A stretch of DNA of 64,000 nt from Rhizobium etli CFN 42 (GCF_000092045.1 NC_007761.1:3890001-3954000), one strand, 5' to 3'; counted from the first letter of the stretch, positions 1 through 10,073 are shown. The notes: generated by a model from the sequence alone, not told the origin. A program made the numbers and translations.

Positions 1-5
1 CTGAT

Positions 6-860
6 GTGGAAGATTTTGTGCACAAACTCAGGCAATACGTAAAAAGCGGTACACCGGCCGAGCGTCGCATTGCGAAATATTTCTCCGAGCACCTGAACGA
101 CCTGCCGTTTGAGACGGCAGCCTCTGTCGCCGACAGGCTGGATCTCTCGCCGATGACGGTCGGGCGCTTCCTGCGCGCGCTCGGCTACCAGGGTTTGGAC
201 AGCGTCAAGGTGGAAATTCGCGAGACCGTGACGACATCGCCGGCGCAGTTGCAGAGCGCCATGAGCGAGCTGCATGCGGACGCCGCGGAGGGCAAGCCGC
301 TTGCTGTGCTGGTTGCCGAGCAGATCCAAGCCCTGCATCACATCTATCATCTGACGGCGCAGCCGCTTTGGGCCGAAGCCGTCCGCCTGATCAGCACGGC
401 CCGCGAAGTATCGATCGCCACGCATGCGCGGCTCGCAAGCCTTGCCAATCATTTCTGCCAGCGGCTGACGCAGGCCCGCGATGGCGTCCGCACGCTCGAT
501 GCCACCGACAATCGTTTTGCCGAACTCTTCGCCCGGCAGGCCGTCGACGACGCTTTGCTCGTCATCATCGACTGCCGTCGTTTCGCCAAGGCACGGCTGC
601 TTGCCAGAACCGCCCGGCGCTACGGCTACAAGGTGGTGTTGATTTCGCCTCAGCAAGCAGACTGGATGGCGGATCAGTCAAACGTCATGCTGTCCTTGCC
701 GCCGGCACGCGCTCCCGACCTCGACAACCTTCCGCCGCTGATAGCGCTGCTCGATTGCCTGTCCGAATCTGTCATTCTCGAAGTCGGAGAGGAGGCAGCC
801 CTCCGCCGCCGCCGCATGCTGGAATTTGCGACCGTCCTCGGTGAAACCGCGAACCACTAG
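6..860 (+). CDS. RpiR-family transcriptional regulator (HTH + SIS)
   Basis: Regulator with an N-terminal RpiR helix-turn-helix (about residues 5-75, with core VADRLDLSPMTVGRFLRALG) and a C-terminal SIS sugar-phosphate-binding domain (about 120-260). The family binds phosphosugars and controls sugar-catabolic genes. At 284 aa it has the usual family length. The GTG at position 6 is the first start visible, but the frame is open to the left edge, so the true start and the ribosome binding site may lie outside the window. It faces the end of the polyol operon tail to tail, with only 15 bases between the stop codons. It may belong to a locus to the left or respond to a phosphopentulose made by the neighbouring kinase; the latter is inference. 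Confidence 0.85.
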   Translation: MEDFVHKLRQYVKSGTPAERRIAKYFSEHLNDLPFETAASVADRLDLSPMTVGRFLRALGYQGLDSVKVEIRETVTTSPAQLQSAMSELHADAAEGKPLAVLVAEQIQALHHIYHLTAQPLWAEAVRLISTAREVSIATHARLASLANHFCQRLTQARDGVRTLDATDNRFAELFARQAVDDALLVIIDCRRFAKARLLARTARRYGYKVVLISPQQADWMADQSNVMLSLPPARAPDLDNLPPLIALLDCLSESVILEVGEEAALRRRRMLEFATVLGETANH

Positions 861-864
861 ACTA

Positions 865-882
865 GATGTGAACTTTCACATC
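865..882. terminator. Palindrome at convergent gene ends
   Basis: The perfect inverted repeat GATGTGAACTTTCACATC lies just after the RpiR stop and includes the stop of the kinase gene. It can form a hairpin on either strand and may act as a bidirectional transcript end. No T-tract follows, so Rho-independent termination is not assured. Confidence 0.35.
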
Positions 883-2456
883 GCTTCCAGTTCGGCACGG
901 TGCCGGTGCATAGCCAGAAGACGGCGATAGTCGCGGTCGTAAAGCGCCTGTTTCGACTTGTCGGGAAGCCGTTCGTCGCCGCCAGGATACATCGCTTCGC
1001 CGGCTGCCGCCAAGTCCTCGTGCAGGCCGCAGGCAACGGATGCCGCAATCGCCGTGCCGAGCAGCACCGCCTCGTTCATCTTCGGCACCACGACCTTGCA
1101 GCCGGTAGCGTCGCTATAGAGTTCCATCAGCACCTGGTTCTTCACGTGTCCGCCGGCGATATGCAGCGTATCGGGCACGTAGCCATATTCCTTCATCTTC
1201 TCCAGGATATTGCGGATGCCGAGAGCGATCGCGACGGCAGACCGCCAGTAGAGCGCGCAAAGCCCGTCGAAGGAGGTGTCGAGCGTCAGCCCGCTGATCA
1301 CACCGACGGCATGCGGATCGGCAAGCGGCGAGCGATTGCCGTGAAAGTCCGGCAGCACAAAAATGCGCTCGCCGAAAGCGTCGCCCTCCTCCGCCCGCAA
1401 TTCGGCAATGCGCGCGACGATCTTCTGGTGCAGCGCCGCCGTCGGCTCGCCGCCGGCTGTATGCATACGCACGACATGGTCGAGCAGCGCACCGGTCGCA
1501 GATTGCCCCGCCTCCACCAGCCAGGACCGCGGGAAGACAACCTCATAATAAGGTCCCCACATGCCGTGGCTCGGCTTGCACTCCTGCGAGAAGGCGACGA
1601 TGCAGCTCGACGTGCCGGCGATCAGTGCCAGCTGGCGCTCACGTGTTACAGGATCGGCCGCATAACCGCCGAGCGCCCCGAGCGCGCCGGCATAGGCGTC
1701 GATCATTCCCGCGGAGACATGGCACTCCGTGGTCAGCCCCAGCGCCTCGGCCGCATCAGCCGTCAACCAGCCTATGCTGCCGCCGACCGGCACAGTCTCA
1801 TCCGGTAGCCGGCCGCGGGCCTGAAGATCGTCCAGCTCGATCTGCTGCAGGAAATCCAGCTGCCATCCCTTTTCTCGATGGGCGAGATAGTTCCATTTTG
1901 CCGTCAGCGTGCAGCGAGAACGGGCAGTGGAACCCGTCGATTTCCAGGTCATGAAATCGGCAAGATCGAAGAAATAACCCGCCTTTTCCCATGTCGCCGG
2001 CAGCTTCTTCTTCAACCACATCAGCTTCGGCATTTCCATTTCCGGCGACATGACGTGGCCGGAATGTTCGAGCACCCTGTGCTCCGTCGCCGTGCAGAAA
2101 TCGGCTTCCTTTAGCGCGCGATGGTCGAGCCACACGATGGTGTCGAAACGACGCTCGCCTGTTGTGGACACACTGATCTGTCGGCCTTCGACGTCGCGGA
2201 CAACGAGCGAACAAGTCGCGTCGAAGCCGATTGCTCCGACCGAGGCGGCGACGATACCGGACTGCTCCATCGCCCTGCGTACCGCGGTGCAGGCGGCCGA
2301 CCAGATGTCTTCGGAATCGTGCTCGGCGTGGTATTCACGCGGCCGGTTCATGACGATCGGATGTTCGGCCTTGGCTAGCAGACGGCCGCTGGCATCGAAG
2401 ACGCCGGCGCGTGCACTGCCGGTGCCGACATCCACCGCAACCACATGATCACGCAT
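876..2456 (-). CDS. FGGY-family pentulose/carbohydrate kinase
   Basis: Cytoplasmic ATP-dependent sugar kinase of the FGGY family, most like the ribulo-/ribitol-kinase branch. The N-terminal ATPase motif VAVDVGTGSARAGVFD is at about residues 6-21. The substrate region holds GMIDAYAG (about 250). The C-terminal lobe has IAGTSS and a GGHVKN glycine-rich segment (about 440). The protein is 526 aa, within the family range. The start chosen is the ATG whose A overlaps the TGA of the HAD gene (TGATG), a sign of translational coupling; a TTG one codon upstream is also possible. As last gene of the polyol operon it probably phosphorylates the ketose made by the MtlK-like dehydrogenase, for example a ribulose or xylulose. 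The exact sugar is not shown by the sequence. Confidence 0.88.
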   Translation of the reverse strand: MRDHVVAVDVGTGSARAGVFDASGRLLAKAEHPIVMNRPREYHAEHDSEDIWSAACTAVRRAMEQSGIVAASVGAIGFDATCSLVVRDVEGRQISVSTTGERRFDTIVWLDHRALKEADFCTATEHRVLEHSGHVMSPEMEMPKLMWLKKKLPATWEKAGYFFDLADFMTWKSTGSTARSRCTLTAKWNYLAHREKGWQLDFLQQIELDDLQARGRLPDETVPVGGSIGWLTADAAEALGLTTECHVSAGMIDAYAGALGALGGYAADPVTRERQLALIAGTSSCIVAFSQECKPSHGMWGPYYEVVFPRSWLVEAGQSATGALLDHVVRMHTAGGEPTAALHQKIVARIAELRAEEGDAFGERIFVLPDFHGNRSPLADPHAVGVISGLTLDTSFDGLCALYWRSAVAIALGIRNILEKMKEYGYVPDTLHIAGGHVKNQVLMELYSDATGCKVVVPKMNEAVLLGTAIAASVACGLHEDLAAAGEAMYPGGDERLPDKSKQALYDRDYRRLLAMHRHRAELEAM

Positions 2457-3145
2457 CAAATCTCGGTCCCGTCCAGCTTATGGTTGCGGACAAGGTGTAT
2501 CAAATCCGGCATGGCGTCAAACACCACATCGGGCGAAAGTCGGTCGAGTTCGGCCCGGTATCCGGCGAAATTCGCATGCGATCCGCCGGTGAAGGCAAAG
2601 ACCGACATGCCGGCCGCCTTGGCGGCGGCAATGCCGGCCGGACTGTCCTCGACGACGACGCAGGCACGCGGCTCGACACGCATCTGCCGCGCAGCGTGGA
2701 GGAAGAGATCGGGCGCCGGTTTCCCGCGCTTGACCATCGTCGCGCTGAAGATGTCGGGGAGCCTGTCGAGAAGTCCGGTGATGGACAGCGACAGCCGGAT
2801 TCGCTCCATCTGACTGGAAGAAGCGACACAGCAGGGAATACCGAGCCCGTCGATTGTCGCCGCGATGCCGTCTATTGGCTTCAGCTCGGTGCGGAACCGC
2901 GCGTAGAGATCGGTGCGGATGCGCTCGAGGAATTCTTCGCCGGCGTGAATATTGAACTCGGTTTCGAGCGTATCGATGAGGGTCGCCAGGCTGCGGCCGA
3001 GAAACCGCTCGTACGCCTGGTCTTCGGTAATCGAAACGCCGAGATCGCTCATCGCCCGGACGAGTACGCTGATCGAGATCGGTTCGCTGTCGACGAGTAC
3101 CCCGTCGCAATCGAAAATGACCAGCCGTGATTCAGCATCAGCCAT
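2456..3145 (-). CDS. HAD-superfamily phosphatase (beta-phosphoglucomutase/GPP-like)
   Basis: A 229-aa haloacid-dehalogenase-like hydrolase. Motif I is FDCDGVLVDSE (nucleophile and general acid Asp near residues 11 and 13). Motif II is the serine in CVASSS (about 105). Motif III is KRGKPAPD (about 140), and motif IV is VVEDSPAGIAAA (about 165). A helical cap lies between motifs I and II. Such proteins dephosphorylate or isomerise small sugar phosphates. It sits between the polyol dehydrogenase and the pentulose kinase and overlaps the kinase start by one base. HAD genes at this place are common in rhizobial mannitol/sorbitol loci. It may remove phosphate from dead-end hexitol or pentitol phosphates, which is inference. 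The gap of 98 bases before it contains small GC-rich hairpins. Confidence 0.85.
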   Translation of the reverse strand: MADAESRLVIFDCDGVLVDSEPISISVLVRAMSDLGVSITEDQAYERFLGRSLATLIDTLETEFNIHAGEEFLERIRTDLYARFRTELKPIDGIAATIDGLGIPCCVASSSQMERIRLSLSITGLLDRLPDIFSATMVKRGKPAPDLFLHAARQMRVEPRACVVVEDSPAGIAAAKAAGMSVFAFTGGSHANFAGYRAELDRLSPDVVFDAMPDLIHLVRNHKLDGTEI

Positions 3146-3243
3146 GAAAGACCCAACCTGACTTCAATTCGGGCACATGATCGTGCCGCTTCGCCCGCAA
3201 AGCGGGATGGATGGCGCCAGCCGATGCCGCCATCCGCATTCCC

Positions 3244-4725
3244 TTACACTGTGAGCTTGTCGTCGAGATAGAGCTGCAGCGTTTCCCGCGTGCCCTTTTC
3301 CCATAAGGTTTTAAGAGCATGAGCGAAACGTTTTCGGAAAAGGTCCGATTTTGCCACCTCGCCGAAAATATCATCGAGGGCGAGGAAGGCCGACGGATCG
3401 TCCTTTGCCTTCAGCGCCGCCGCATGCAGGCGCTCGGCGCTGGCGTCGTTGAAGACGATATCCTTGCCGCTGTCGGTCTTGCCGGCGAAATAACGGCACC
3501 AGAGCGCTGAGACCAGCGCCAGGCCAATGACATCCCTGCCCTGGCGCAGATTGTCGAGCGTCGACGGCAGGATGAATTTCGGCTGGCGGTTCGAGCCGTC
3601 CTGCGCCAGACGCGGGATCGTATCGGCGATCTTCGGATTGAGGAGCCGACGCTCGATGAGGGAAAAATAATCCGGCAGCGACGTGTTCGGCACCGGTGGC
3701 ACGATAGGGATGATCTCGTCCTTCTCGAGCTTGGCTAGGAAAGACCGGATCAGCGGTTCTTCCATCGCATCATGCACGAAATGAATGTCCATCAGCGCCG
3801 CCGGATAGGCGATCGCGGCATGCCCGCCGTTCAGGATGCGGATCTTCATATGCTCGTAAGGCGTGACATCGGGAACGAAGGTGACGCCGACCTTTTCCAG
3901 CGCCGGGCGGCCGGCCGTGAACTTGTCTTCGAGCACCCACTGCTTGAATTCTTCGCAATAAACCGGCCAGTTGTCCTCGATGCCGAAATTGTCCCTGAGG
4001 AAATCGATCTCCCGCTGGCTGGTCGCCGGCGTGATGCGGTCAACCATCGCGTTTGGGAAGGCGACGTTGGCCCGGATCCAGTCGGCAAGGGCGGGATCCG
4101 AAAGGGCTGCCATGCCGATCACGGCATTGGCGGTGACGACGCCATTATGCGGAATGTTGTCGCAAGACATCACGGTGAATGGTCCGATGCCCTTGTCCTT
4201 GCGGGCCTTCAGGCCAGCGACGATCAGACCGAAGACCGTCTTCGGCGCACCGGGATTTTCTCCGTCGGCGGCGATAGCAGGATGGGCCGGATTGAACGTG
4301 CCTGAAGCATCGATGAAATAACCGCCCTCGGTGATCGTCAGCGAGACGATGCGGATCTCGGGATCGGCAAGCCTGGCGATGACCGCGACGGGATTGCCGA
4401 CCGGCAGAATGTCAATCATCGGGGCGGTGACTCGCGCCGCCGTTTTGTTGTTGTCCTGCTCCACCACCGTCGTCAGGAAATCCTGCGCCGCAAGCTTCTC
4501 GCGCATGGCGGCATCAGATGGCAGAACGCCGGCACCGATAATTGCCCAGTCGTGATCGGCGCCCTGGTTGAAAAGATCGTCAAGATAGATCGCCTGATGG
4601 GCGCGGTGGAAATTGCCGACGCCGAAGTGCACGATGCCGGCTGTCAGCAATGCCCTCTCATAGGAAGGGATGGCGGCAGTGCGCGCCGCGTCCGAAAGCG
4701 TTGCCAGCGATAATTTGCACGTCAT
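3244..4725 (-). CDS. mtlK: Polyol (mannitol 2-/arabinitol 4-) dehydrogenase
   Basis: Long-chain NAD-dependent polyol dehydrogenase of 493 aa, the normal length for MtlK-type mannitol 2-dehydrogenases. The Rossmann domain starts with HFGVGNFHRAHQA (about residues 32-45). The C-terminal domain carries the catalytic lysine in HMKIRILNGGHAAIAYPA (about 295-312), the signature of the family. It would oxidise mannitol to fructose or D-arabinitol to D-xylulose in the cytoplasm. It follows the smoEFGK transporter and precedes HAD and FGGY-kinase genes, which suits a pentitol as well as mannitol. The start is the ATG at 4725, preceded by AGAGGA. Substrate cannot be decided from sequence alone. Confidence 0.9.
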   Translation of the reverse strand: MTCKLSLATLSDAARTAAIPSYERALLTAGIVHFGVGNFHRAHQAIYLDDLFNQGADHDWAIIGAGVLPSDAAMREKLAAQDFLTTVVEQDNNKTAARVTAPMIDILPVGNPVAVIARLADPEIRIVSLTITEGGYFIDASGTFNPAHPAIAADGENPGAPKTVFGLIVAGLKARKDKGIGPFTVMSCDNIPHNGVVTANAVIGMAALSDPALADWIRANVAFPNAMVDRITPATSQREIDFLRDNFGIEDNWPVYCEEFKQWVLEDKFTAGRPALEKVGVTFVPDVTPYEHMKIRILNGGHAAIAYPAALMDIHFVHDAMEEPLIRSFLAKLEKDEIIPIVPPVPNTSLPDYFSLIERRLLNPKIADTIPRLAQDGSNRQPKFILPSTLDNLRQGRDVIGLALVSALWCRYFAGKTDSGKDIVFNDASAERLHAAALKAKDDPSAFLALDDIFGEVAKSDLFRKRFAHALKTLWEKGTRETLQLYLDDKLTV

Positions 4726-4757
4726 GTTTCAGTCCTCTTGAAGGTCTTGCCGAGACG

Positions 4758-4777
4758 GCCGGGCGCCATCGCCCGGC
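4758..4777 (-). other. Intra-operon hairpin between smoK and mtlK
   Basis: GCCGGGCG and CGCCCGGC form a perfect 8-bp stem around the loop CCAT in the 82-base spacer between the ATPase stop and the dehydrogenase start. No T-run follows, so it is more likely an RNA processing or stability element than a full terminator. Confidence 0.45.
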
Positions 4778-4807
4778 TCGCATGCCTGCCCCCAGCCGGC
4801 CGCCTGC

Positions 4808-5806
<999 letters not shown>

Positions 5807-5822
5807 GTTTGTCTCCCTTTTC

Positions 5823-6653
5823 TTATTTCACTGCGCCGAAGGTCAGGCCGCGGACGAGTTGTTTCTGGCTGAACCAGCCAAGGATCAGGATCGGCGCGAT
5901 CGCCATCGTCGATGCCGCCGAGAGCTTGGCGTAGAACAGGCCTTCCGGGCTGGAATAGGAGGCGATGAAGGCGGTCAGCGGCGCCGCCTTGGAGGCGGTG
6001 AGGTTGAGCGTCCAGAAAGCCTCGTTCCAGGCAAGGATGATGTTGAGAAGCAGTGTCGAGGCGATGCCGGGCACCGCCATCGGCGTCAGCACGTAGACGA
6101 TCTCCTTCATCAGCGACGCCCCGTCCATGCGGGCCGCCTCGAGGATCTCGCCAGGGATTTCCTTGAAATAGGTGTAGAGCATCCAGACGATGATCGGCAG
6201 ATTGATCAGCGTCAGCACGATCACCAGCCCGATACGTGTGTCGAGCAGGCCCGAATTGCGGAACATCAGATAGATCGGGATCAGCGCGCCCACAGGCGGC
6301 ATCATCTTGGTCGAGAGCATCCACATTAGCACGTCCTTGGTCCGCTTGGTCGGCGAAAACGCCATCGCCCAGGCGGCCGGGATCGCGATGATCAGGCCGA
6401 TCAGCGTCGAGCCGAAGGATATGATCACCGAGTTCATGAAGTGACTGAGATAGTTCGACCGGCTCTGCACCTCAGCGTAGTTCTCCGTCGTCCAGTGGAA
6501 GAACAGGAACTGCGGCGGCGAGGCGATGGCGTCGGCTTCCGACTTGAAGCTCGTCAGGAAGGTCCACAGGATCGGGAAGAAGATCAGGATGCCGAGCGTC
6601 CAGGCAATCGCGGTGACGATGACCTTGTGCTGCGTTGTGACTTTTCTGGCCAT
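5823..6653 (-). CDS. smoG: Polyol ABC transporter permease (MalG-type)
   Basis: Inner-membrane permease of 276 aa with about six hydrophobic helices; the first is [20 protein letters not shown] near residues 13-32. The EAA loop, which docks the ATPase, is [20 protein letters not shown] (about 175-195). The frame is open farther upstream, but that extension is arginine/serine-rich, overlaps smoF and has no membrane character. The ATG at 6653 is therefore chosen; only one base separates it from the smoF stop. Pairs with SmoF to form the channel for the polyol delivered by SmoE. Confidence 0.9.
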   Translation of the reverse strand: MARKVTTQHKVIVTAIAWTLGILIFFPILWTFLTSFKSEADAIASPPQFLFFHWTTENYAEVQSRSNYLSHFMNSVIISFGSTLIGLIIAIPAAWAMAFSPTKRTKDVLMWMLSTKMMPPVGALIPIYLMFRNSGLLDTRIGLVIVLTLINLPIIVWMLYTYFKEIPGEILEAARMDGASLMKEIVYVLTPMAVPGIASTLLLNIILAWNEAFWTLNLTASKAAPLTAFIASYSSPEGLFYAKLSAASTMAIAPILILGWFSQKQLVRGLTFGAVK

Positions 6654-6654
6654 C

Positions 6655-7527
6655 TCAAGCCTCCAGATTCTTGCCGACGAGGCGCACGAGGAAGATCGCG
6701 ACGATATTGGCAAGCACGACCGCGACGATGCCGCCCGCCGAAGCGCCGCCGATATCGAACTGCAAGAGCGCCTGCGCATAGACGAGATAGGTGAGGTTGG
6801 TGCTGTCGGTGCCGGGTCCGCCATTGGTGGTGACAAGGATTTCGGCGAAGACCGAAAGCAGGAAGATCGTCTGGATCAGGATCACCACGGTGATGGCGCG
6901 CGCCATGTGCGGCAGGATGATGTAAATGAATTTCGAGATCGCGCCGGCGCCGTCCATTTCAGCCGCCTCCTTCTGCTCCTCGTCCAGCGACTGCAGCGCC
7001 GTCAACAGGATAAGGGTGGCGAAGGGCAGCCATTGCCAGGCGACGATGAGGATGACGGAAACCAGCGGCGCGTTCGCCAGCCAGTCGATCGGCTGCAGGC
7101 CGAGCGCCTTCGCAAGATGCGCAAACAGGCCGTTGACCGGGTTCATGAACATGTTCTTCCAGACGAGTGCAGCCACTGTCGGCATGACGAAGAACGGCGC
7201 GATGACAAGGATGCGCACGATGCCCTGGCCGTACATCGGCTGGTCGAGCAGCAGTGCAAAGGCGATGCCGCCGACGACGGTGACGACAAGAACGCCGGCA
7301 ACAAGCAGCAGCGTATTGATCAGCGCGGCGATGAAAGCCGGATCGGACAGGAAATATTCGTAGTTCAGCAGGCCGACAAAGCTCTCCATGCCGGGGCTGA
7401 GCAGATTGTAGTTCAGCAGTGAGAAATAGATCGTCATCGCGAGCGGGACGATCATCCACGCAAAGAGGAACAGCACGGAGGGCGCAATCATCAGGCGCGC
7501 CGCGGAGCGAGTATGTGTTGTTGCCAT
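6655..7527 (-). CDS. smoF: Polyol ABC transporter permease (MalF-type)
   Basis: Inner-membrane permease of 290 aa with six predicted helices, beginning with LMIAPSVLFLFAWMIVPLAM (about residues 9-28). The EAA loop is EAAEMDGAGAISKFIYIILP (about 190-210). The ATG at 7527 is preferred because GGTGA sits five bases before it; a GTG three codons upstream is the alternative. It follows the binding-protein gene after a 137-base spacer with two strong hairpins and is nearly fused to smoG. Confidence 0.9.
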   Translation of the reverse strand: MATTHTRSAARLMIAPSVLFLFAWMIVPLAMTIYFSLLNYNLLSPGMESFVGLLNYEYFLSDPAFIAALINTLLLVAGVLVVTVVGGIAFALLLDQPMYGQGIVRILVIAPFFVMPTVAALVWKNMFMNPVNGLFAHLAKALGLQPIDWLANAPLVSVILIVAWQWLPFATLILLTALQSLDEEQKEAAEMDGAGAISKFIYIILPHMARAITVVILIQTIFLLSVFAEILVTTNGGPGTDSTNLTYLVYAQALLQFDIGGASAGGIVAVVLANIVAIFLVRLVGKNLEA

Positions 7528-7589
7528 GGCAATCACCGATCTGATCTGATGCAGGGAGCGGCCGCAAGGCAGCTTTAATCTGGAAAAGA

Positions 7590-7649
7590 GGCCGCCGATG
7601 CGGTTCGGGCAATCGGCGGCCCAGAGGGGCGGATTGTCAAGGATCCGCC
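7590..7649 (-). other. Tandem hairpins after the smoE binding-protein gene
   Basis: Two stem-loops stand in the smoE-smoF spacer. The first in transcript order pairs GGCGGAT with ATCCGCC (7643-7649 and 7628-7634, with an extended base). The second has a perfect 10-bp stem, GGCCGCCGAT with ATCGGCGGCC (7590-7599 and 7612-7621). Such structures after a binding-protein gene usually limit read-through or protect the upstream mRNA, giving an excess of binding protein over permease. That role is inferred here. Confidence 0.6.
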
Positions 7650-7664
7650 TCTTCTCAGGAGGTT

Positions 7665-8975
7665 TTATTTAATGTAGCCCGCTTTGGTCATCTCCCGGGT
7701 TGCCAGTTGCTGTGCGCTCTTCAACGCCTGGTCGACCGAAATCTGGCCGGCAAGGGCTGCCGAGAACTGCTGGCCCACCGCCGTGCCGATGCCCTGGAAT
7801 TCCGGGATCGCCACGAACTGGACGCCGACATAGGGGACCGGCTTGACGGTCGGCTTGGTCGGATCGGCCGAGTTGATCGAGTCGAGCGTCATCTTGGCGA
7901 ACGAAGCCGCCTTCTGGTAGTCCGCATTCGCATAGAGCGACTTGCGGGTGCCCGGAGGTGCGTTCAGCCAGCCTTCCTTCTCGGCGACGAGATTGGTGTA
8001 TTCCTTGCTCGTGGCCCAGGCGACGAACTTCTCGGCAGCTTCGACCTTCTGCGAGCCTGCCGGGACGGCGAGGCTCCAGGCCCAGAGCCAGTTGCCGCGC
8101 TTGCCGAGGCCCTTGTCCGGGGCGAGCGCAAAGCCGACCTTATCGGCGACCTGCGACTGCTTCGGATCGGCGACGAAGGAAGCGGCAACCGTTGCGTCGA
8201 TCCACATGCCGCACTTGCCGGTTTGGAAGAGCGCCAGGTTCTCGTTGAAGCCGTTGGAGGAGGCGCCCGGAGGGCCGGCATCCTTCATCAGCTTGACGTA
8301 GAAGTCCAACGTGTCCTTCCACTCGGGCTGATCGAACTGCGGCTTCCACTTCTCGTCGAACCAGCGTGCGCCGAAGGAATTAGACATGGCCGTCAAGAAC
8401 GCCATGTTCTCGCCCCAGCCGGCCTTTCCACGCAGGCAGATGCCGTAGATTTCCTTGTCCTTGTTGGTAACCTTGCGGGCTGCGTCCGCGATGAAATCCC
8501 AGGTCGGGGCGTCGGGCATCTTCAGCCCGGCGGCGTCGAACAGGTCCTTGCGGTACATCACCATCGAGCTTTCGCCGTAGAATGGCGCCGCATAGAGCTT
8601 GCCGTCCACGGTCAGGCCGCTGCGGATCGCCGGCAGCAGGTCGTCGACGTCATAATTGGCGCCGAGATTGTCGAGCGGCAGCAGCCAGCCCTGCTTTGCC
8701 CAGATCGGAACTTCATAGGTACCGATCGTCAGAACGTCGTACTGGCCGCCCTTGGTCGCGATGTCGGTCGTGACCTTCTGGCGCAGCACGTTTTCTTCGA
8801 GGGTGACCCATTCGAGGTCGATGCCGGGATTCTTCGCCTTGAAATCATCCGTCAGCTTCTGCATCCGAATCATGTCGCCGTTGTTGACGGTCGCGATTGT
8901 CAGCGTCTCGGCCGAAGCCATGCCGGCAAACGCCAGTGCTGAGCAGGCGCCCAGCAGGAAAGTTCTCAATGTCAT
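7665..8975 (-). CDS. smoE: Polyol ABC transporter substrate-binding protein
   Basis: Periplasmic binding protein of the SBP_bac_1 (CUT1) family, 436 aa. A Sec signal peptide covers residues 1-22 (hydrophobic core LGACSALAFAGMASA, cleavage after ASA). The mature part shows family landmarks such as YDVLTIGTYEVPIWAKQGWL and APFYGESSMVMYRKDLF (in parts, about residues 80-160). The SD GGGAGGAAG precedes the ATG. It is the first gene of the transporter operon and lies directly behind a cluster of TGAGCA half-sites, the likely SorC operator. It captures a hexitol or pentitol for SmoFGK. Confidence 0.9.
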   Translation of the reverse strand: MTLRTFLLGACSALAFAGMASAETLTIATVNNGDMIRMQKLTDDFKAKNPGIDLEWVTLEENVLRQKVTTDIATKGGQYDVLTIGTYEVPIWAKQGWLLPLDNLGANYDVDDLLPAIRSGLTVDGKLYAAPFYGESSMVMYRKDLFDAAGLKMPDAPTWDFIADAARKVTNKDKEIYGICLRGKAGWGENMAFLTAMSNSFGARWFDEKWKPQFDQPEWKDTLDFYVKLMKDAGPPGASSNGFNENLALFQTGKCGMWIDATVAASFVADPKQSQVADKVGFALAPDKGLGKRGNWLWAWSLAVPAGSQKVEAAEKFVAWATSKEYTNLVAEKEGWLNAPPGTRKSLYANADYQKAASFAKMTLDSINSADPTKPTVKPVPYVGVQFVAIPEFQGIGTAVGQQFSAALAGQISVDQALKSAQQLATREMTKAGYIK

Positions 8976-8999
8976 ATCTTCCTCCCAGAAGATGAGATG

Positions 9000-9032
9000 T
9001 GAGCATTCGCTTTGCTCATGAGCAATTACTCA
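9000..9032. promoter_or_regulatory. Array of TGAGCA half-sites (putative SorC operator)
   Basis: Four alternating half-sites stand just upstream of smoE: TGAGCA (9000-9005), TGCTCA (9013-9018), TGAGCA (9019-9024) and TACTCA (9027-9032, one mismatch). The middle pair makes the perfect 14-bp palindrome TTGCTCATGAGCAA (9012-9025). The SorC-family regulator encoded immediately upstream is the obvious candidate ligand. Confidence 0.6.
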
Positions 9033-9112
9033 TCAACCCACAAAAAAAGTCAACGACAATCGTTGCTGCGATGCCGAAGGCAGCGGTCTTCCCTTTGATT
9101 TAACTATGATAT

Positions 9113-9137
9113 TTTTTGCTCAGCTTGTGAGCAAAAA
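9113..9137. promoter_or_regulatory. Second TTGCTCA/TGAGCAA dyad at the regulator's 3' end
   Basis: TTTTTGCTCA and TGAGCAAAAA (9113-9122, 9128-9137) form a perfect dyad with a 5-base centre, sharing the core of the operator array about 105 bp away. It covers the stop codon of the SorC-type gene. It lacks a GC-rich stem and a following T-run, so it looks like an operator rather than a terminator. Confidence 0.45.
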
Positions 9138-10073
9138 CTCAGCCGTCTCTTCGTCGGTAATCAGAGCGTTGATTTGGTGGCCGATGACCGCGGCTCTGAT
9201 CGCCTTGTATTTTCGCTTGCCTTTGGCAAGCCCGATGACCATCGAAGCCTCGCGGGACGGGATCGGCGCCGAGGCGACACGCTCGTTGATCGGGTTGTCG
9301 AGCAGCTTGCCGTCGACATCGAAGATCCAGCCGCAGATTTCACCGACGGCGCCCCCGCGCATCAGCTCCATCATCTCGTCCTTCTCGAGAAATCCGTCGA
9401 CGCAGAGCGGCCCGTCGATGCCGAGCTCGCCGATGCCGACGAAGGTGACATCGGCCTGCGCGCTCATGTCGAGCGTCGAGCGCACCAGTTGCTGGCCATG
9501 CAGCAGCTCCCGTTCTTCGGCCGAGGTGACGAGCACCGGCAACGGCATCGGATAGTGCCGCGCCTTGACCGCATCCGCCATGCTGAAGATGACGTTGTAA
9601 TAGGCGGCCGAACCATCTGGCGCGATATTGCCGGTCAACGAGACGATCCGGTGATTGGGACATTCGATCGCCGGAAGCTGGTCGACTGCCGCCTTCAGCG
9701 TGCGGCCGGTGCCGACCGCCAGCACGATCGGTTCCGGGCGCTTCAGCCAGCGCTCGATCTCGGCTGCACCCGCCTCGGCAATGCCGACGGTGGTCGATGA
9801 AGAACCCGCATCGCTTGGCACCACCTCCACATGTTTCAGCCCGAATTTTCGCCGCAGTTGGTTGGCAAGCTCGAGGCAGGCAGCGATCGGATGATCGAGC
9901 CGCACTTTGATCAGACGCTCGGCGACCGCAAGCGACACCAGCCGCTGCGCCGACTGCCGCGAGATGCCCATCGCGGCGGCGATTTCATCCTGCGTGCGTC
10001 CGGCGACGTAATAAAGCCAGCCGGCACGGGCTGCATCGTCGAGCCGTGCAGGAGTCTCTGATCTTTTTGCCAT
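9120..10073 (-). CDS. SorC/DeoR-type sugar-binding transcriptional regulator
   Basis: A 317-aa regulator of the SorC family. The N-terminal HTH is GRTQDEIAAAMGISRQSAQR (about residues 26-45). The rest is a sugar-phosphate effector domain with the typical AVGTGRTLKAAVDQLP (about 128-143) and a FVGIGELG segment. SorC proteins bind polyol or sugar phosphates and regulate adjacent polyol operons. The gene lies directly upstream of smoE in the same direction, with 144 bases between them that hold repeated TGAGCA half-sites, so it very likely controls the smo operon. The ATG at 10073 has only a weak purine stretch before it. Confidence 0.88.
   Translation of the reverse strand: MAKRSETPARLDDAARAGWLYYVAGRTQDEIAAAMGISRQSAQRLVSLAVAERLIKVRLDHPIAACLELANQLRRKFGLKHVEVVPSDAGSSSTTVGIAEAGAAEIERWLKRPEPIVLAVGTGRTLKAAVDQLPAIECPNHRIVSLTGNIAPDGSAAYYNVIFSMADAVKARHYPMPLPVLVTSAEERELLHGQQLVRSTLDMSAQADVTFVGIGELGIDGPLCVDGFLEKDEMMELMRGGAVGEICGWIFDVDGKLLDNPINERVASAPIPSREASMVIGLAKGKRKYKAIRAAVIGHQINALITDEETAEFLLTS

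Noticed and set aside
9113..9137. Terminator after the sorC-type gene
   Set aside because: The dyad lacks a GC-rich stem and a T-run in the direction of transcription. It shares its core with the operator array, so an operator is more likely.
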